Numbered from the stretch's first letter, positions 35,517 through 45,060 are shown. The stretch: 64,000 nucleotides of DNA from Methyloglobulus sp. (GCA_013141505.1 JABFQX010000006.1:153300-217299); one strand, 5' to 3'. Notes: generated by a model from the letters alone, not told the origin. Made by a program: numbers and translations.

Positions 35517-35927
35517 TCAATAACAGGTCTGTATGCCAAGCGGTAGGTTTGTCTTTGTATTTAGGAAATGGTCGGGCATGTAGCCATACCACAATGTGCC
35601 GTGCATTTTAACAACCGCACCATCCCAAATTCTTGATCCTGCAATGGGATAACCCTTGGTATTTTGGCAAAGAATACATACAAAATCCCCTTGGGGCACA
35701 GTAATGCGCCCTAGATGCTTAATACCGGTCGCATTGTTTGTCACATCATATGCCCCACGTATGTTATGCGCTGTATCAGTGCGAAAATCAAGCCCCGTCT
35801 TGGTATGTATTACGGCAGCTGGAATTCCGGCTGTACAAATCGAGCCTGCATGTACAAACTGTGAAACGCTTGTAACAGCCAATAATGCCATTGCATAAAT
35901 TAAAGATGTTAAGGTAAGTTTTTTCAT
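35517..35927 (-). CDS. Small secreted protein of unknown function (SH3-like candidate)
   Basis: A 136-residue protein with a signal peptide (MKKLTLTSLIYAMALLAVTSVSQFVHA). The ATG at 35927 has GGAGAAAG upstream; a start five codons earlier is less likely. The mature part is about 110 residues, beta-rich, with FRTDTAHNIRGAYD, GDFVCILCQNTKGYP and WDGAVVKMHGTLWYGYMPDHFL. The spacing of glycines and the final WYGYMPDHFL resemble bacterial SH3-like cell-wall binding domains, but I cannot confirm it. Four cysteines suggest disulphides. It is divergent from the sensor gene at 36201. Confidence 0.6.
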   Translation of the reverse strand: MKKLTLTSLIYAMALLAVTSVSQFVHAGSICTAGIPAAVIHTKTGLDFRTDTAHNIRGAYDVTNNATGIKHLGRITVPQGDFVCILCQNTKGYPIAGSRIWDGAVVKMHGTLWYGYMPDHFLNTKTNLPLGIQTCY

Positions 35928-36048
35928 TTTCTTTCTCCACATAGTTAGAAAATATCCACAGCGGAATGCTGTGGATGAATCAAGAATATCATAGAGTAAA
36001 AAATTGTAACTGTTTGATATATAATATATATTACTATTAGTCGCTATG

Positions 36049-36085
36049 GGTTACTGGTAGTTACTGTAAGTAACTATTGGTATTT
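36049..36085. promoter_or_regulatory. Candidate operator: palindrome in the divergent gap
   Basis: TAGTTACT (36058-36065) and AGTAACTA (36069-36076) form a perfect 8-bp inverted repeat with a 3-base spacer. A further GGTTACTGG half-site precedes it and ACTATTGG follows. It lies about 125 bp before the SBP-domain membrane protein gene. A TATAAT sequence (36020-36025) is close by. A dimeric regulator binding here is inference. Confidence 0.5.
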
Positions 36086-36200
36086 ATTTGAAGGCATTTC
36101 TATGCCGATTGGCATCGACATAAGGGTAAAATGCTAGGAAATTCCCTTTAAATATTTAGTAGTTGTAGTCAAGTTTTCTACAAAGAAATGAGGAACAACC

Positions 36201-38288
36201 ATGGCAAAATTTATCAGAGATCAATGGGACGTATTTATAAGTTTAAACAGATATCATGGAATTGATAGTTTTGCGGCGGCGAGCAATCGCTTGGCCGAAT
36301 TAATGCCGAAAAAACCTAATGAAGCAACTATAAGAGCCTGGGTTACAAAATCGGCAATTCTAAAGGAAGACGGAAAGCATTTTGCACAAGCATTCAGGCT
36401 AGACCCAGATCAATTTAAGGAAATATTAGAAGCAACCCGCTTTAGAGACGGAAACGACTTGGCTTGTGATTCCGGGACGCTTAAAGCTACGCTCAAACAG
36501 GAATACCAGAAAATTCTTAAAATTTATCTCTGGCAGCTTGATGTGCTTATTGATGAAGGTAATTTGATTCATGGCATCACAGATAAGTACGAGTTGAATA
36601 AGCGATTGAGAATACCTATAGCAGAAGGGCTTTCGGAACCGCCATGGACTGAAGAAGAGATTAACTGGCCGGAGGAAATTCAGTTTAGCAACTTAGCTAG
36701 TGAACTGAGCTTTGAATCAGAAGCCTATCTAGCACACATTCTGTGGGAAATTCATCGTGAAAAATTTATTGAAAAAGCTCAGCGTTATTACGCAGATCAG
36801 AGTATAAAAAAAGGGTTGAACATAATAAATAAACCAGATGTCATCCAGCACGAAGGAAGTGAACAAGACATAAAGACGGAAGCCTCTACTGGCAAGGAAG
36901 AAAACACAAATATTCCCGATGGTGACGTAGATATAAACACTCTAAACCCCATTGAGACAACCCCTCAGATAGATGAGGGTGTAAAACCCACGGAAAAAGG
37001 TTGGCCCACCTTAAAAAATCCATTGGGGAAAGAGGCAGTTTGGGCGGCAATAACCGCTATTCTTCTGTGCTTGTTAATAATTATCTATTTACGACACCCC
37101 GCCCCCATTCCAAAGCCAGAGCTAGTGCCGCTGCCAAAACCACCCATTGCTAAGGAAACAATGCCGCAAGTGCGTCCGGTCAGCCCCAACATGACTGACA
37201 TAACTGGAACCGATTTAGTTACGATTACTTGGGTAGATGATAAGCCTTCAGCCGATGTCCAATACGTGCTTGAATTGATTTACACCCCAACTGGCAAAAA
37301 TAACCCACAGACAGAATACAAAGATCTTAAGGAAATATCTCGCCAAGGTAATATTTTTTCAACACAGGTGGGGATTCATAAAAGCGGCGCATATAAATGG
37401 ATGGTTAGGCGCAAATCAGAATACAACTCTAATTCTGAAAACACAGAACCATTTTCCTTGAAATTCAATTACTGGGAAAACTATTTGGCTAAAATAATAG
37501 CACGCAAAGTATTGAAGATTGCTGTCGTCGTATCCGAACAGGATCGCTTCATCAACAAGCAAAATAATCAATTCGTCGGTTACGATACCGAGGTAATCGA
37601 TTTCATCAAATCAAGGCTTGATGGCGTTGAGGTCAGATACACCGATACTACTTGGCCGGAATTCCTGAAAATCATGGAAAACGGCGACGTGGATGCCGCC
37701 ATTTCATCCATGACTAATCTGACTTCGCGCATTAAAGACAAAAATGTGGACTTTACCAGCTATTATTTCCATCCACACCAAGCATTTTTCGAGCTTAATA
37801 GCGGTTCTGCCAGCAAAAATCCTCTACAAATCATGGAGCGACTCAAAAATGCCGAAGTCGGCGTGGTAGAAGGGTCGTCCAATAAAATGCTGGCAGAATA
37901 TCTGCTTAAGGCAGACAACAACCCTCAATATGATTTTGTCATTAAATCCGGTTATGAAAATATTACCAGCTTGAGTACTGCACTGAAAAATAAGAAAATT
38001 GATTTCATGCTGACCGATTGCGAACTCGTACAACCATCGGGTAATCTCAGGGTTGCGCTGGTTGTGTCAGAAAGACATAAACAGCAGTACGTTCGCGAAC
38101 AATTATTTAGCGTCTCCAAAGGTGAACCCAGAGAAGAATATATAATAGTTACCCAAACCGATGGCACACATAGCTTAAGCAATAAAATTGCCGATATCCT
38201 GCAAAGCCAAAAGGGCGTAGCAAAACTTAAAGAATTGTCAGATAAGATTTATGCAGAAACCCCGGATTGCCAAGCCAGCAATAACTGA
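36201..38288 (+). CDS. Single-pass membrane protein with a periplasmic SBP_bac_3-type domain
   Basis: A 695-residue protein. Residues 1-278 are hydrophilic and presumably cytoplasmic; helices around 22-80 (SFAAASNRLAELMPKKPNEATIRAW) look like a possible DNA- or protein-binding fold, but no family is recognised. A single membrane segment is at 279-298, then a Pro-rich linker (299-325), a beta-sandwich or Fn3-like stretch (about 330-425) and a solute-binding domain of SBP_bac_3 type (about 437-685: LKIAVVVSEQDRFI, VGYDTEVIDFIKSRL, GDVDAAISSMTNLTSR, IGV-type VGVVEGSSNKMLAEYLL). There is no kinase, GGDEF or MCP domain. The topology recalls ToxR/CadC-type one-component sensors. A good AGGAACAACC site precedes the ATG. 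Confidence 0.8.
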   Translation: MAKFIRDQWDVFISLNRYHGIDSFAAASNRLAELMPKKPNEATIRAWVTKSAILKEDGKHFAQAFRLDPDQFKEILEATRFRDGNDLACDSGTLKATLKQEYQKILKIYLWQLDVLIDEGNLIHGITDKYELNKRLRIPIAEGLSEPPWTEEEINWPEEIQFSNLASELSFESEAYLAHILWEIHREKFIEKAQRYYADQSIKKGLNIINKPDVIQHEGSEQDIKTEASTGKEENTNIPDGDVDINTLNPIETTPQIDEGVKPTEKGWPTLKNPLGKEAVWAAITAILLCLLIIIYLRHPAPIPKPELVPLPKPPIAKETMPQVRPVSPNMTDITGTDLVTITWVDDKPSADVQYVLELIYTPTGKNNPQTEYKDLKEISRQGNIFSTQVGIHKSGAYKWMVRRKSEYNSNSENTEPFSLKFNYWENYLAKIIARKVLKIAVVVSEQDRFINKQNNQFVGYDTEVIDFIKSRLDGVEVRYTDTTWPEFLKIMENGDVDAAISSMTNLTSRIKDKNVDFTSYYFHPHQAFFELNSGSASKNPLQIMERLKNAEVGVVEGSSNKMLAEYLLKADNNPQYDFVIKSGYENITSLSTALKNKKIDFMLTDCELVQPSGNLRVALVVSERHKQQYVREQLFSVSKGEPREEYIIVTQTDGTHSLSNKIADILQSQKGVAKLKELSDKIYAETPDCQASNN

Positions 38289-38526
38289 ACGACTGCCTTG
38301 CCGTTTTTACCGGATATGCGAGTTGTTTTAATGTGTCACCGGTTTAGCGAAAAGATTCAAATGTGCACAATAACTTGTATAAACCAATCCAATTATCGCT
38401 TATAGGCTGTTCCTTTAGATGAAAGTTGTCTTAAGCAAGCTGAATTGACGTGGTTGCGGCGCTTTAGAAAACTAATGATTATCAGTTGGTCGCGGTGTCT
38501 GATGCCGGATATTACGCTTAAAAATA

Positions 38527-38754
38527 GCGGTCAGTAATCAATGACAATCTCAAAAAACAACCTGAATATCCTGATAAACTAAGGCTTGGCGATAACTTGA
38601 ATTTATCCATAAGAGGGTTAACGGCCATACGTACTTTCACGGGTTGCCGAGCAAAATTAATGGGTTATCATTTTGCTATGAACGATAATGAGAAACCAAC
38701 TTATACCAATCCCAATAAGTTCTCATTGTTCCTTGCTCCCAAGGGAGAAGGTTA
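38527..38754 (+). pseudogene. Startless open frame, possible gene remnant
   Basis: A frame of about 75 codons without a start runs from after a TAG near 38524 to a TAG at 38752-38754 and reads as plausible protein (NLKKQPEYPDKLRLGDNL, IRGLTAIRTFTGCRAKLMGY). It may be the end of a decayed gene; I do not recognise a family. The 543-bp gap 38289-38831 otherwise holds a short GGTTAGGGTGAGGGG sequence of the kind scattered in many proteobacterial intergenic regions (around 38749-38764). Confidence 0.3.
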
Positions 38755-38831
38755 GGGTGAGGGGATTTATTTAAAAAAATTTTTTAGCATTACTGTAATG
38801 CTGATAATAATGTTGGGGGCTAAATAGCAAA

Positions 38832-39623
38832 TTAATACCAAATCAATTTGACCGCCATTGCAAAAATCAGCACAGAAAAATAGCGTTTTAATTGTTGTGC
38901 AGGCAATCTATGGGCAAGCTTTGCGCCTATTGGTGCGGTAAAAATGCTCCCAAAACCTATACCAAGGAAAGCAGGTATATAGACATAACCAAAACTCCAT
39001 ATTGGCAAGTGCGCGGCGTTCATCCCCAAAACCGCATAGCTTAATGTGCCCGCAATGGCTATCGGCAGGCCACAGGCGCTGGCGATAGCGACAGCGTTAC
39101 GCATCGGGTATCGGCAATGTGCTAGATAAGGTACGGTCAACGTCCCTCCACCGATACCCACCAACGATGAGACCAAGCCAATCACGCCAGCTACCCCAAA
39201 ATCAACCCATCTGGAATAATTGGCTGAACCTGCCCTAGGTTTTGCCCCAAAGGCCATTTGCGTTCCCACGTACAGTAAAAATACGATAAAAATAATCCGT
39301 AATAAGTCAGCGTTGATGAAGTCTGCAACCGCAGCACCAACAGTCGCCCCCAACATAATCCCAGGTGCTAGCCGGAACACCCTGTCCCATGCCACGGCTC
39401 CCAAGCGATGATGAGCCAATACGGAAGATGTCGCCGTAAGGATGATAGTCGCTAACGATGTTGCGATAGCCATAATCATGGCCAGATTAGCGGGCATTCC
39501 TTGCGCTGCGAACAGGAAAACGAGTACGGGTACGATAACCATACCCCCACCGATACCGAACAGACCTGCCAATAACCCAGAAAACATGCCTAGTAGCAAA
39601 CTAGCTAATATAATGTTTATCAA
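38832..39623 (-). CDS. TauE/SafE-family membrane permease
   Basis: A 263-residue protein of the TauE/SafE (DUF81) family with about eight membrane segments in two inverted halves. Each half has the Gly-rich motif: LLAGLFGIGGGMVIVPVLVFLF near the start and VSSLVGIGGGTLTVPYL in the second. Members export or import sulfonates, sulphite or other small anions; the substrate is not known. It stands alone, divergent from cca, with a 108-bp gap for both promoters. Confidence 0.88.
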   Translation of the reverse strand: MINIILASLLLGMFSGLLAGLFGIGGGMVIVPVLVFLFAAQGMPANLAMIMAIATSLATIILTATSSVLAHHRLGAVAWDRVFRLAPGIMLGATVGAAVADFINADLLRIIFIVFLLYVGTQMAFGAKPRAGSANYSRWVDFGVAGVIGLVSSLVGIGGGTLTVPYLAHCRYPMRNAVAIASACGLPIAIAGTLSYAVLGMNAAHLPIWSFGYVYIPAFLGIGFGSIFTAPIGAKLAHRLPAQQLKRYFSVLIFAMAVKLIWY

Positions 39624-39731
39624 ATTAGTCTCCTGAATGCGCTACCTTTCAAATTTGTAGCGGGTAGCCATTATGCGTTTTTGAAGTGGTTTATGCTATC
39701 CTAAACGCCTTCAAAATTGCTTTGTAATTCG

Positions 39732-40970
39732 ATGGAAAAATATCTTGTCGGCGGCGCTGTCCGCGACCAACTTCTGGGCTATCCGGTCAAAGAGCGCGAC
39801 TGGGTAGTCGTTGGGGAAACGCCGGAGTCCATGCTTAAGCATGGTTTTCGTGCGGTCGGCAAAGACTTTCCGGTTTTCCTTCATCCTAAAACCCATGAAG
39901 AATATGCCCTTGCCAGGACTGAACGGAAAACCGCTCCCGGCTATAAGGGTTTTGTTGTCCACGCGGATATTGATGTTACCCTAGAGCAGGATTTAATCCG
40001 CCGAGATTTGACCATTAATGCTATCGCCATGATGCCAGACGGCAAGATCATTGATCCTTATGGCGGTCAGGATGATCTGGATAAACGCGTTTTTCGACAT
40101 ATTTCCCCGGCTTTTCAAGAAGATCCCGTACGTATACTGCGGGTGGCTCGTTTTGCCGCACGTTACCATCATCTGGGATTTAAGCTGGCAGCAGATACAC
40201 AAGCAATGATGCAAGCAATGGTAAATGCTGGAGAAGTCGATTATCTAGTACCGGAGCGGGTATGGGCGGAATTAAGCAAAGCCTTGTCCGAACAGTCGCC
40301 CGCCGCTTTTTTTTATACTTTGAAGGATTGCGGGGCGTTAGCGAAAATCTTCCCGGAAATACAGGCTTTATTTGGCGTACCGCAGCCTGCAAAATACCAC
40401 CCCGAAATTGATACCGGCGTACATGCCTTAATGTGCTTGGAACAAGCGGCCTTGTTGACAGACAAGGCCGAAGTGCGATTTGCCGCTTTGGTGCATGACC
40501 TGGGCAAGGCATTGTCGCCTAAGGATAACTTGCCCCATCACTATGGTCATGAGACCAAAGGTTTGCCGGTGCTTGAGTCGATGTGTGAGCGTTTGCGCAT
40601 CCCCAATACCTTCAAAGCATTGGCAATGCATGTCATGCAATACCATACTCATTGCCACAAGGTAGCTGAATTGAATCCATCAACGCTGGTTGATTTACTG
40701 AATAATTTAGGCGTATTCAGGGCGCACAATCAATTTTCGGAGTTTTTGCTGGCTTGCGAGGCCGATGCCAGAGGCCGCACCGGGCTGGAAAACAAACCTT
40801 ATCCGCAAGCACAATATTTGCTGGATGCCGCTAAAGTAGCAACATCGGTTGATACTGCAGCGGTACTGAATGATAATCTACAAGGCGCGGCAATCGGCGA
40901 GGCGATCCGCCATTTGCGTATCCAAGCACTCAATAATATGAAAGCAACAGAACATCAATCCCTTAATTAA
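39732..40970 (+). CDS. cca: Multifunctional CCA tRNA nucleotidyltransferase with HD domain
   Basis: The enzyme builds and repairs the CCA end of tRNAs. The 412-residue protein opens with KYLVGGAVRDQLLGYPVKERDWVVVG, the class II nucleotidyltransferase site (the D-x-D equivalent is RDW), then RRDLTINAIAM and the RNA-binding helices. Residues 230-330 form the HD domain (HALMCLEQAALL, ALVHDLGKAL and HYGHETKGLPVL) typical of E. coli-type proteins with phosphatase and 2',3'-cyclic phosphodiesterase activity. The ATG at 39732 is chosen over a TTG five codons earlier. It is followed 30 bp later by yajQ. Confidence 0.95.
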   Translation: MEKYLVGGAVRDQLLGYPVKERDWVVVGETPESMLKHGFRAVGKDFPVFLHPKTHEEYALARTERKTAPGYKGFVVHADIDVTLEQDLIRRDLTINAIAMMPDGKIIDPYGGQDDLDKRVFRHISPAFQEDPVRILRVARFAARYHHLGFKLAADTQAMMQAMVNAGEVDYLVPERVWAELSKALSEQSPAAFFYTLKDCGALAKIFPEIQALFGVPQPAKYHPEIDTGVHALMCLEQAALLTDKAEVRFAALVHDLGKALSPKDNLPHHYGHETKGLPVLESMCERLRIPNTFKALAMHVMQYHTHCHKVAELNPSTLVDLLNNLGVFRAHNQFSEFLLACEADARGRTGLENKPYPQAQYLLDAAKVATSVDTAAVLNDNLQGAAIGEAIRHLRIQALNNMKATEHQSLN

Positions 40971-41000
40971 CCGCCCCTTTAACTAACAGACCATTTAGCT

Positions 41001-41483
41001 ATGCCATCTTTTGATATTATTTCCGAATTCGATCCGCACGAGGTCAAAAACGCCGTTGATCAAGCCAGCAAGGAAGTGGGTACCCGTTTCGACTTTAAGG
41101 GAACGGATTCCAGCTTCGAGCTGACCGATGAAAAAATCATCATGGTTTCCGAATCCATCTTCCAACTCCAGCAAATGTTCAGTGTTATTTGTGCCAAATT
41201 GAGCCGTCGCGGAGTTGATATTGCCTGCATGGAAGTGGGTGATGCCAAAGGCAGCGGCAAGTTGATGCGCCAGGAGATCACCTTGAAGCAGGGGCTTGAT
41301 AGCGCGTCCGCGAAAAAAATTGTCAAATTGATAAAAGACAAAAAACTGAAAGTGCAAGCCGCCATCCAAGGCGACCAAGTTAGGGTAACGGGCAAAAAGC
41401 GCGACGATTTACAGGAAGTCATCCAGATGCTAAGGGAAGAAAAATTGGAAATGCCCGTGCAGTTTGAGAATTTTAGGGATTAG
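41001..41483 (+). CDS. yajQ: YajQ-family nucleotide-binding protein
   Basis: A 160-residue YajQ (UPF0234) protein. The start PSFDIISEFDPHEVKNAVDQASKEVGTRFDFKGTDS and the end KVQAAIQGDQVRVTGKKRDDLQEVIQMLRE are nearly invariant in the family. It binds nucleotides and RNA; the Xanthomonas homologue is a cyclic-di-GMP effector, but that role is not shown here. It follows cca by 30 bp and may share its transcript. Confidence 0.94.
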   Translation: MPSFDIISEFDPHEVKNAVDQASKEVGTRFDFKGTDSSFELTDEKIIMVSESIFQLQQMFSVICAKLSRRGVDIACMEVGDAKGSGKLMRQEITLKQGLDSASAKKIVKLIKDKKLKVQAAIQGDQVRVTGKKRDDLQEVIQMLREEKLEMPVQFENFRD

Positions 41484-41579
41484 GAATCTAAATTCTGGGT
41501 TAAATAAAGTTTGACTGAGATAGTGAAATTGAGATGTAGGTGTTTTATGGTAATTCTCACATATCTTTCGTGTAAAACT

Positions 41580-42149
41580 TTAGTGTGGCAGCTTGTTAAT
41601 GGCATGTTCTCTTGCTGTAAATGCTGTAAAACGCATAGCAGCTATTTGCTTGCTAAATATTTCGGCAGCTTCTAGCATGTCTCTATTGATTTGCGCACTG
41701 TTCTGATTGTTATAAACGCTTACAAGGGCATCAGATCTCGCCTTTAATAATCCGAGGTATTTCCAAAAATGACCTGCTAAATCATCGCCAATAATGAATC
41801 GTTTTTCGCTTATGATAGTTGAACCCTCTTGCAGTTTCTGCTCTAGCAACGTCTCTTTCGTTTTAATATTATTTTCTTCCAATTTTTGTAAATCGGTATT
41901 CTTAAAGAGAAATATAAGGCGTTTATCATTATCAACTTCGTTTAAATAATCCTCGTAATCATATATTTTTGCCCATATTTCTGAACATGCTTTTACTAAT
42001 TCGGAGGTATCGGTTACTCTTTGGGCTTCAATTAACTTAAATCGTTCTAAGGAATTGTTAATCTCCATTCCGAACAATAAAATAAGCAAAGCAATAAGGA
42101 GTTTTTCAACAAAAATTTCAATTAGCTTATTTTTTAGGTTTGGCTCCAT
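41580..42149 (-). CDS. Membrane-anchored coiled-coil protein of unknown function
   Basis: A 189-residue protein with one membrane segment near the N-terminus (residues about 14-33, VEKLLIALLILLFGM), preceded by a short positive stretch. The rest is helical and charged, with a probable coiled coil (residues 90-115, LQKLEENNIKTKETLLEQKLQE). No catalytic motif or family is recognised. It follows the SPOR protein gene by 12 bp and may be the last gene of the argS-SPOR transcript. Its codon use looks more AT-rich than its neighbours, so it may be an acquired or fast-evolving gene. Confidence 0.6.
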   Translation of the reverse strand: MEPNLKNKLIEIFVEKLLIALLILLFGMEINNSLERFKLIEAQRVTDTSELVKACSEIWAKIYDYEDYLNEVDNDKRLIFLFKNTDLQKLEENNIKTKETLLEQKLQEGSTIISEKRFIIGDDLAGHFWKYLGLLKARSDALVSVYNNQNSAQINRDMLEAAEIFSKQIAAMRFTAFTAREHAINKLPH

Positions 42150-42161
42150 AAGTTTTTTTGC

Positions 42162-42785
42162 CTACCCATCCACCTCAGTAATTACCGGCTTCATACCATT
42201 CTTTTGCAGCCTGGACATAATAGTGTTGACGCTATCCATTTGGCTGTATGGGCCGATTTTGACGCGGTACCAGATCATGTTTTCGACTTTGGCTTTCTGG
42301 ATTTTTGATTCGATGCCCATCAACGCCAGTTTGACCCTTAATTGGTCGGCTTCATCAAATGTCTTAAATGATCCAGCTTGCATGATATAGCTGGTAAGTT
42401 TGTTCTTGCCGACCTGTTCTTCACGGGTACGGGTCTTAATTTCATAATCCGGCACGACCACTTCTTTTTTCGGCAAGATGGTATAAAAATCGAATTGCGG
42501 CGGTTGCGGTTTTTGTTCTTCTGTTTGCGATCCTGAATTTGCCTTAGTAGGAATTTCAGCTTTATTGCCTTTTGTTGCCGGGGTTAATGCAGGTGTGGAA
42601 GCCACTGAAGGATTTTCTTTATTAAATCCAGGGCTTTTTAAGTACACTAAAAAGACTACAAAGCCAATAATCAAAGCAGTAATCAGCATCCATTTGAATA
42701 CGCCTATACTGTCTTTTTCACGGCTGTTGCGCCTTAGGTTATTGGCATCTCGACTTTGTGCGCGGTGTTTATAATCTCTGGACAT
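42162..42785 (-). CDS. SPOR domain-containing protein
   Basis: A 207-residue bitopic protein: a basic cytoplasmic stretch (residues 1-30), one membrane segment (about 30-50, MLITALIIGFVVFLVYL), a Pro/Thr/Lys-rich periplasmic linker and a C-terminal SPOR domain (about 130-205: SYIMQAGSFKTFDEADQLRVKLALMGIESKI, WYRVKIGPY, ITEVDG). SPOR domains bind denuded septal peptidoglycan, so a role at the division site is likely. argS is directly upstream; its stop shares a base with this start. SPOR genes next to argS are typical of Gammaproteobacteria (DedD/FtsN-like). Confidence 0.9.
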   Translation of the reverse strand: MSRDYKHRAQSRDANNLRRNSREKDSIGVFKWMLITALIIGFVVFLVYLKSPGFNKENPSVASTPALTPATKGNKAEIPTKANSGSQTEEQKPQPPQFDFYTILPKKEVVVPDYEIKTRTREEQVGKNKLTSYIMQAGSFKTFDEADQLRVKLALMGIESKIQKAKVENMIWYRVKIGPYSQMDSVNTIMSRLQKNGMKPVITEVDG

Positions 42786-44545
42786 TACATGGATTCGGGC
42801 GTGTTGATATTCAATAATGTTAGACCATTTGCCAGCACCTGTTTAACCGCGCACACCAAATTGATTCTGGCATTGCGGAGACTGGCATCTTCGACAAGAA
42901 ACTGATGGGCATTGTAATAGGTATGGAAAGCGTTCGCCAATTCCCGTAAATATAAAATCAACTGGTGCGGTTCATGTGTGAGGGCGGCGCGTTCAAGCAT
43001 TTCAGGATAACGTTCAAGTGTGCTTAACAGGCTGAGTTCATGTTCTTCAGTCAGTTTGTCCAATGCGTCCATGCCCGAAACCAGGTCTCGGGTAAAACCT
43101 TTTTCGACGAGTTGCCGCAATACGCTGCACACTCTGGCGTGGGCATATTGCACGTAAAAAACCGGGTTTTCATTGGTCTTTGATGTTGCCAGGTGCAAAT
43201 CGAAATCCATGTGTTGTTCCGAACGGCGCATCACATAAAAAAACCGCGCCGCATCTTTGCCGACTTCATCACGCAATTGCCGTAACGTGACAAACTCGCC
43301 AGAACGCGTGGACATTTGCACTTTTTCTTCACCGCGATAAAGCGTGGCAAATTGCACCAGCAACACTTTCAGCTTATCGGCATCTGCACCCAACGCCTGG
43401 ATTGCCGCTTTAACACGCGGAATATAACCGTGATGATCGGCCCCCCAAATGTCGATAATTTGGTCAAAGCCCCGATCCAGCTTGTTCATGTGATAGGCAA
43501 TATCGGAGGCGAAATAGGTGTATTGGCCGTTTTCCCGGCGTACTACCCGGTCTTTTTCATCGCCAAATGGGCTGGAGGCAAACCAAGTTGCGCCGTCTTT
43601 TTCATACAAGTGGCCTGCCACCTGCAAGCGTTTTAAGGCTAACTCAACCGAACCGTCATCCATCAGGTGTTGTTCGGAAAACCATTCTTGATAATCAACG
43701 CCGAACCCTTGTAAATCTTGTTTAATATCTTCAAGAATATTATTCAAGCCAACTTGAAACACTTTACGGTAATCGGTTGTTCCCAATAGGGTTTTGGCTT
43801 TGTTGATTAAGCCGTCAATGTGCGCTTCTTTATCGCCACCTTGCGACTCATCTTCAGGGATACCTTCCAGTACCAGATCAAAAGGGCGGCGGTAGTCATC
43901 TTTGGCATTCCTATAAACATCCCGCGCAATATCGCTGACATAATCGCCACGATAACCATTGTCGGGAAACCTGACCGGTTCGCCACATTCTTCGAGGTAT
44001 CTCAGCCAAATGCTGGTAGCAAGGATGTCCATTTGCCGTCCGGCATCGTTGACATAATATTCACGATGCACGCTAAAGCCGACTGCTGTCAATAGATCGG
44101 CAACCACCGAACCATACGCCGCACCACGTCCATGTCCGACATGCAAGGGGCCGGTAGGGTTGGCGGAGACAAACTCAACCTGAATTTTTTTGCCTGCACC
44201 GACTTGGCTGCGACCAAAATCAGAGCCTTGTGCATGAATTTGCCTGACGATGTCAAATTGTGAACGCTGATCCATGAAGAAATTGATAAAGCCAGGCCCG
44301 GCAATGTCCACCTTTACTATGGCGCTGTCTTCAGGTAAAGCCGAAACCAGCTTTTCTGCCAATTGACGTGGATTTAATTTCGCAGGCTTTGCCAGCACCA
44401 TTGCCAGATTGGAGGCGAAATCGCCAAATTGTGGGTCTCGGCAGCGTTCAAGCGCGATATTTACATGGATGTCGTCGGCTATAACCCCTTCTTTCTTAAG
44501 GGTTGCAACGGCTTGCTGGACAAGGGACTCTAACTTTTTTCTCAT
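42785..44545 (-). CDS. argS: Arginyl-tRNA synthetase
   Basis: ArgS charges tRNA-Arg. The 586 residues have the N-terminal Add-1 domain that binds the D-loop, the HIGH motif as HVGHGRG (135-141) after [11 protein letters not shown], the KMSKS-like region as [17 protein letters not shown] (no second lysine, as is usual for ArgS) and a C-terminal DALR anticodon-binding domain. The gene starts the argS-SPOR unit. The ATG is preceded by a weak AAGCAATGAG. Confidence 0.96.
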   Translation of the reverse strand: MRKKLESLVQQAVATLKKEGVIADDIHVNIALERCRDPQFGDFASNLAMVLAKPAKLNPRQLAEKLVSALPEDSAIVKVDIAGPGFINFFMDQRSQFDIVRQIHAQGSDFGRSQVGAGKKIQVEFVSANPTGPLHVGHGRGAAYGSVVADLLTAVGFSVHREYYVNDAGRQMDILATSIWLRYLEECGEPVRFPDNGYRGDYVSDIARDVYRNAKDDYRRPFDLVLEGIPEDESQGGDKEAHIDGLINKAKTLLGTTDYRKVFQVGLNNILEDIKQDLQGFGVDYQEWFSEQHLMDDGSVELALKRLQVAGHLYEKDGATWFASSPFGDEKDRVVRRENGQYTYFASDIAYHMNKLDRGFDQIIDIWGADHHGYIPRVKAAIQALGADADKLKVLLVQFATLYRGEEKVQMSTRSGEFVTLRQLRDEVGKDAARFFYVMRRSEQHMDFDLHLATSKTNENPVFYVQYAHARVCSVLRQLVEKGFTRDLVSGMDALDKLTEEHELSLLSTLERYPEMLERAALTHEPHQLILYLRELANAFHTYYNAHQFLVEDASLRNARINLVCAVKQVLANGLTLLNINTPESM

Positions 44546-44748
44546 TGCTTAAATTTGCAGATTAACTCGAATATCAGCCGGGCATTATCACCGAAAACAC
44601 CTTCATTAGCTATTGAAACCATGATGAGTCATGTTAAGTAAACGAGGTTAAATACCTTGTAATGGCTTGTAGGATGGCATCGGACGAACGAACAGCTTAT
44701 CTAAGCTGTAAGAAATATCAGGGGTGTTTGCAGGGAGGTTGATTAAAG

Positions 44749-45060
44749 TTATCGATAGCGTATTTCATAAGGAGTTGCGTTATTCAAACCCTTATGCAGC
44801 TTAACGGTATTGCACCCAAAGATACCGTGGCTTTTCGAAAACATGGTTGTCAACGCTTGTATTCCTTGCCGTTATCAGAGTGGGCGTAATCGACTTGGCA
44901 AGGACACTGTACAAAGACATTGTTGACCAGAAAAAAGGCGGTGCTGTCTTGGGTTTTGTCTGGCAAAATATCGGCGTACAGCTCCCTGAAAAAAAGGTAA
45001 GACAGGTATGCTTATGTATGTTCATCGACAGTATTCTACAAAATACTGTAAACAACGCTA
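44749..45060 (-). pseudogene. Decayed DDE transposase (integrase core) remnant
   Basis: Translating the minus strand piecewise gives a recognisable integrase-core transposase. In one frame, upstream to downstream: TVDEHT, a TAA stop, then AYLSYLFFRELYADILP and KTQDSTAFFLVNNVFVQ, ending in VDYAHSDNGKEYK followed by a TGA stop. A shifted frame continues with NTVKLHKGLNNATPYEIRYR and the normal stop at 44749-44751. The SDNG motif and the final HKGLNNATP segment are typical of IS3/IS481-group transposases. Two internal stops and at least one frameshift show it is dead. The rest of the 833-bp gap 44546-45378 shows no gene and no clear terminal repeats. Confidence 0.85.
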
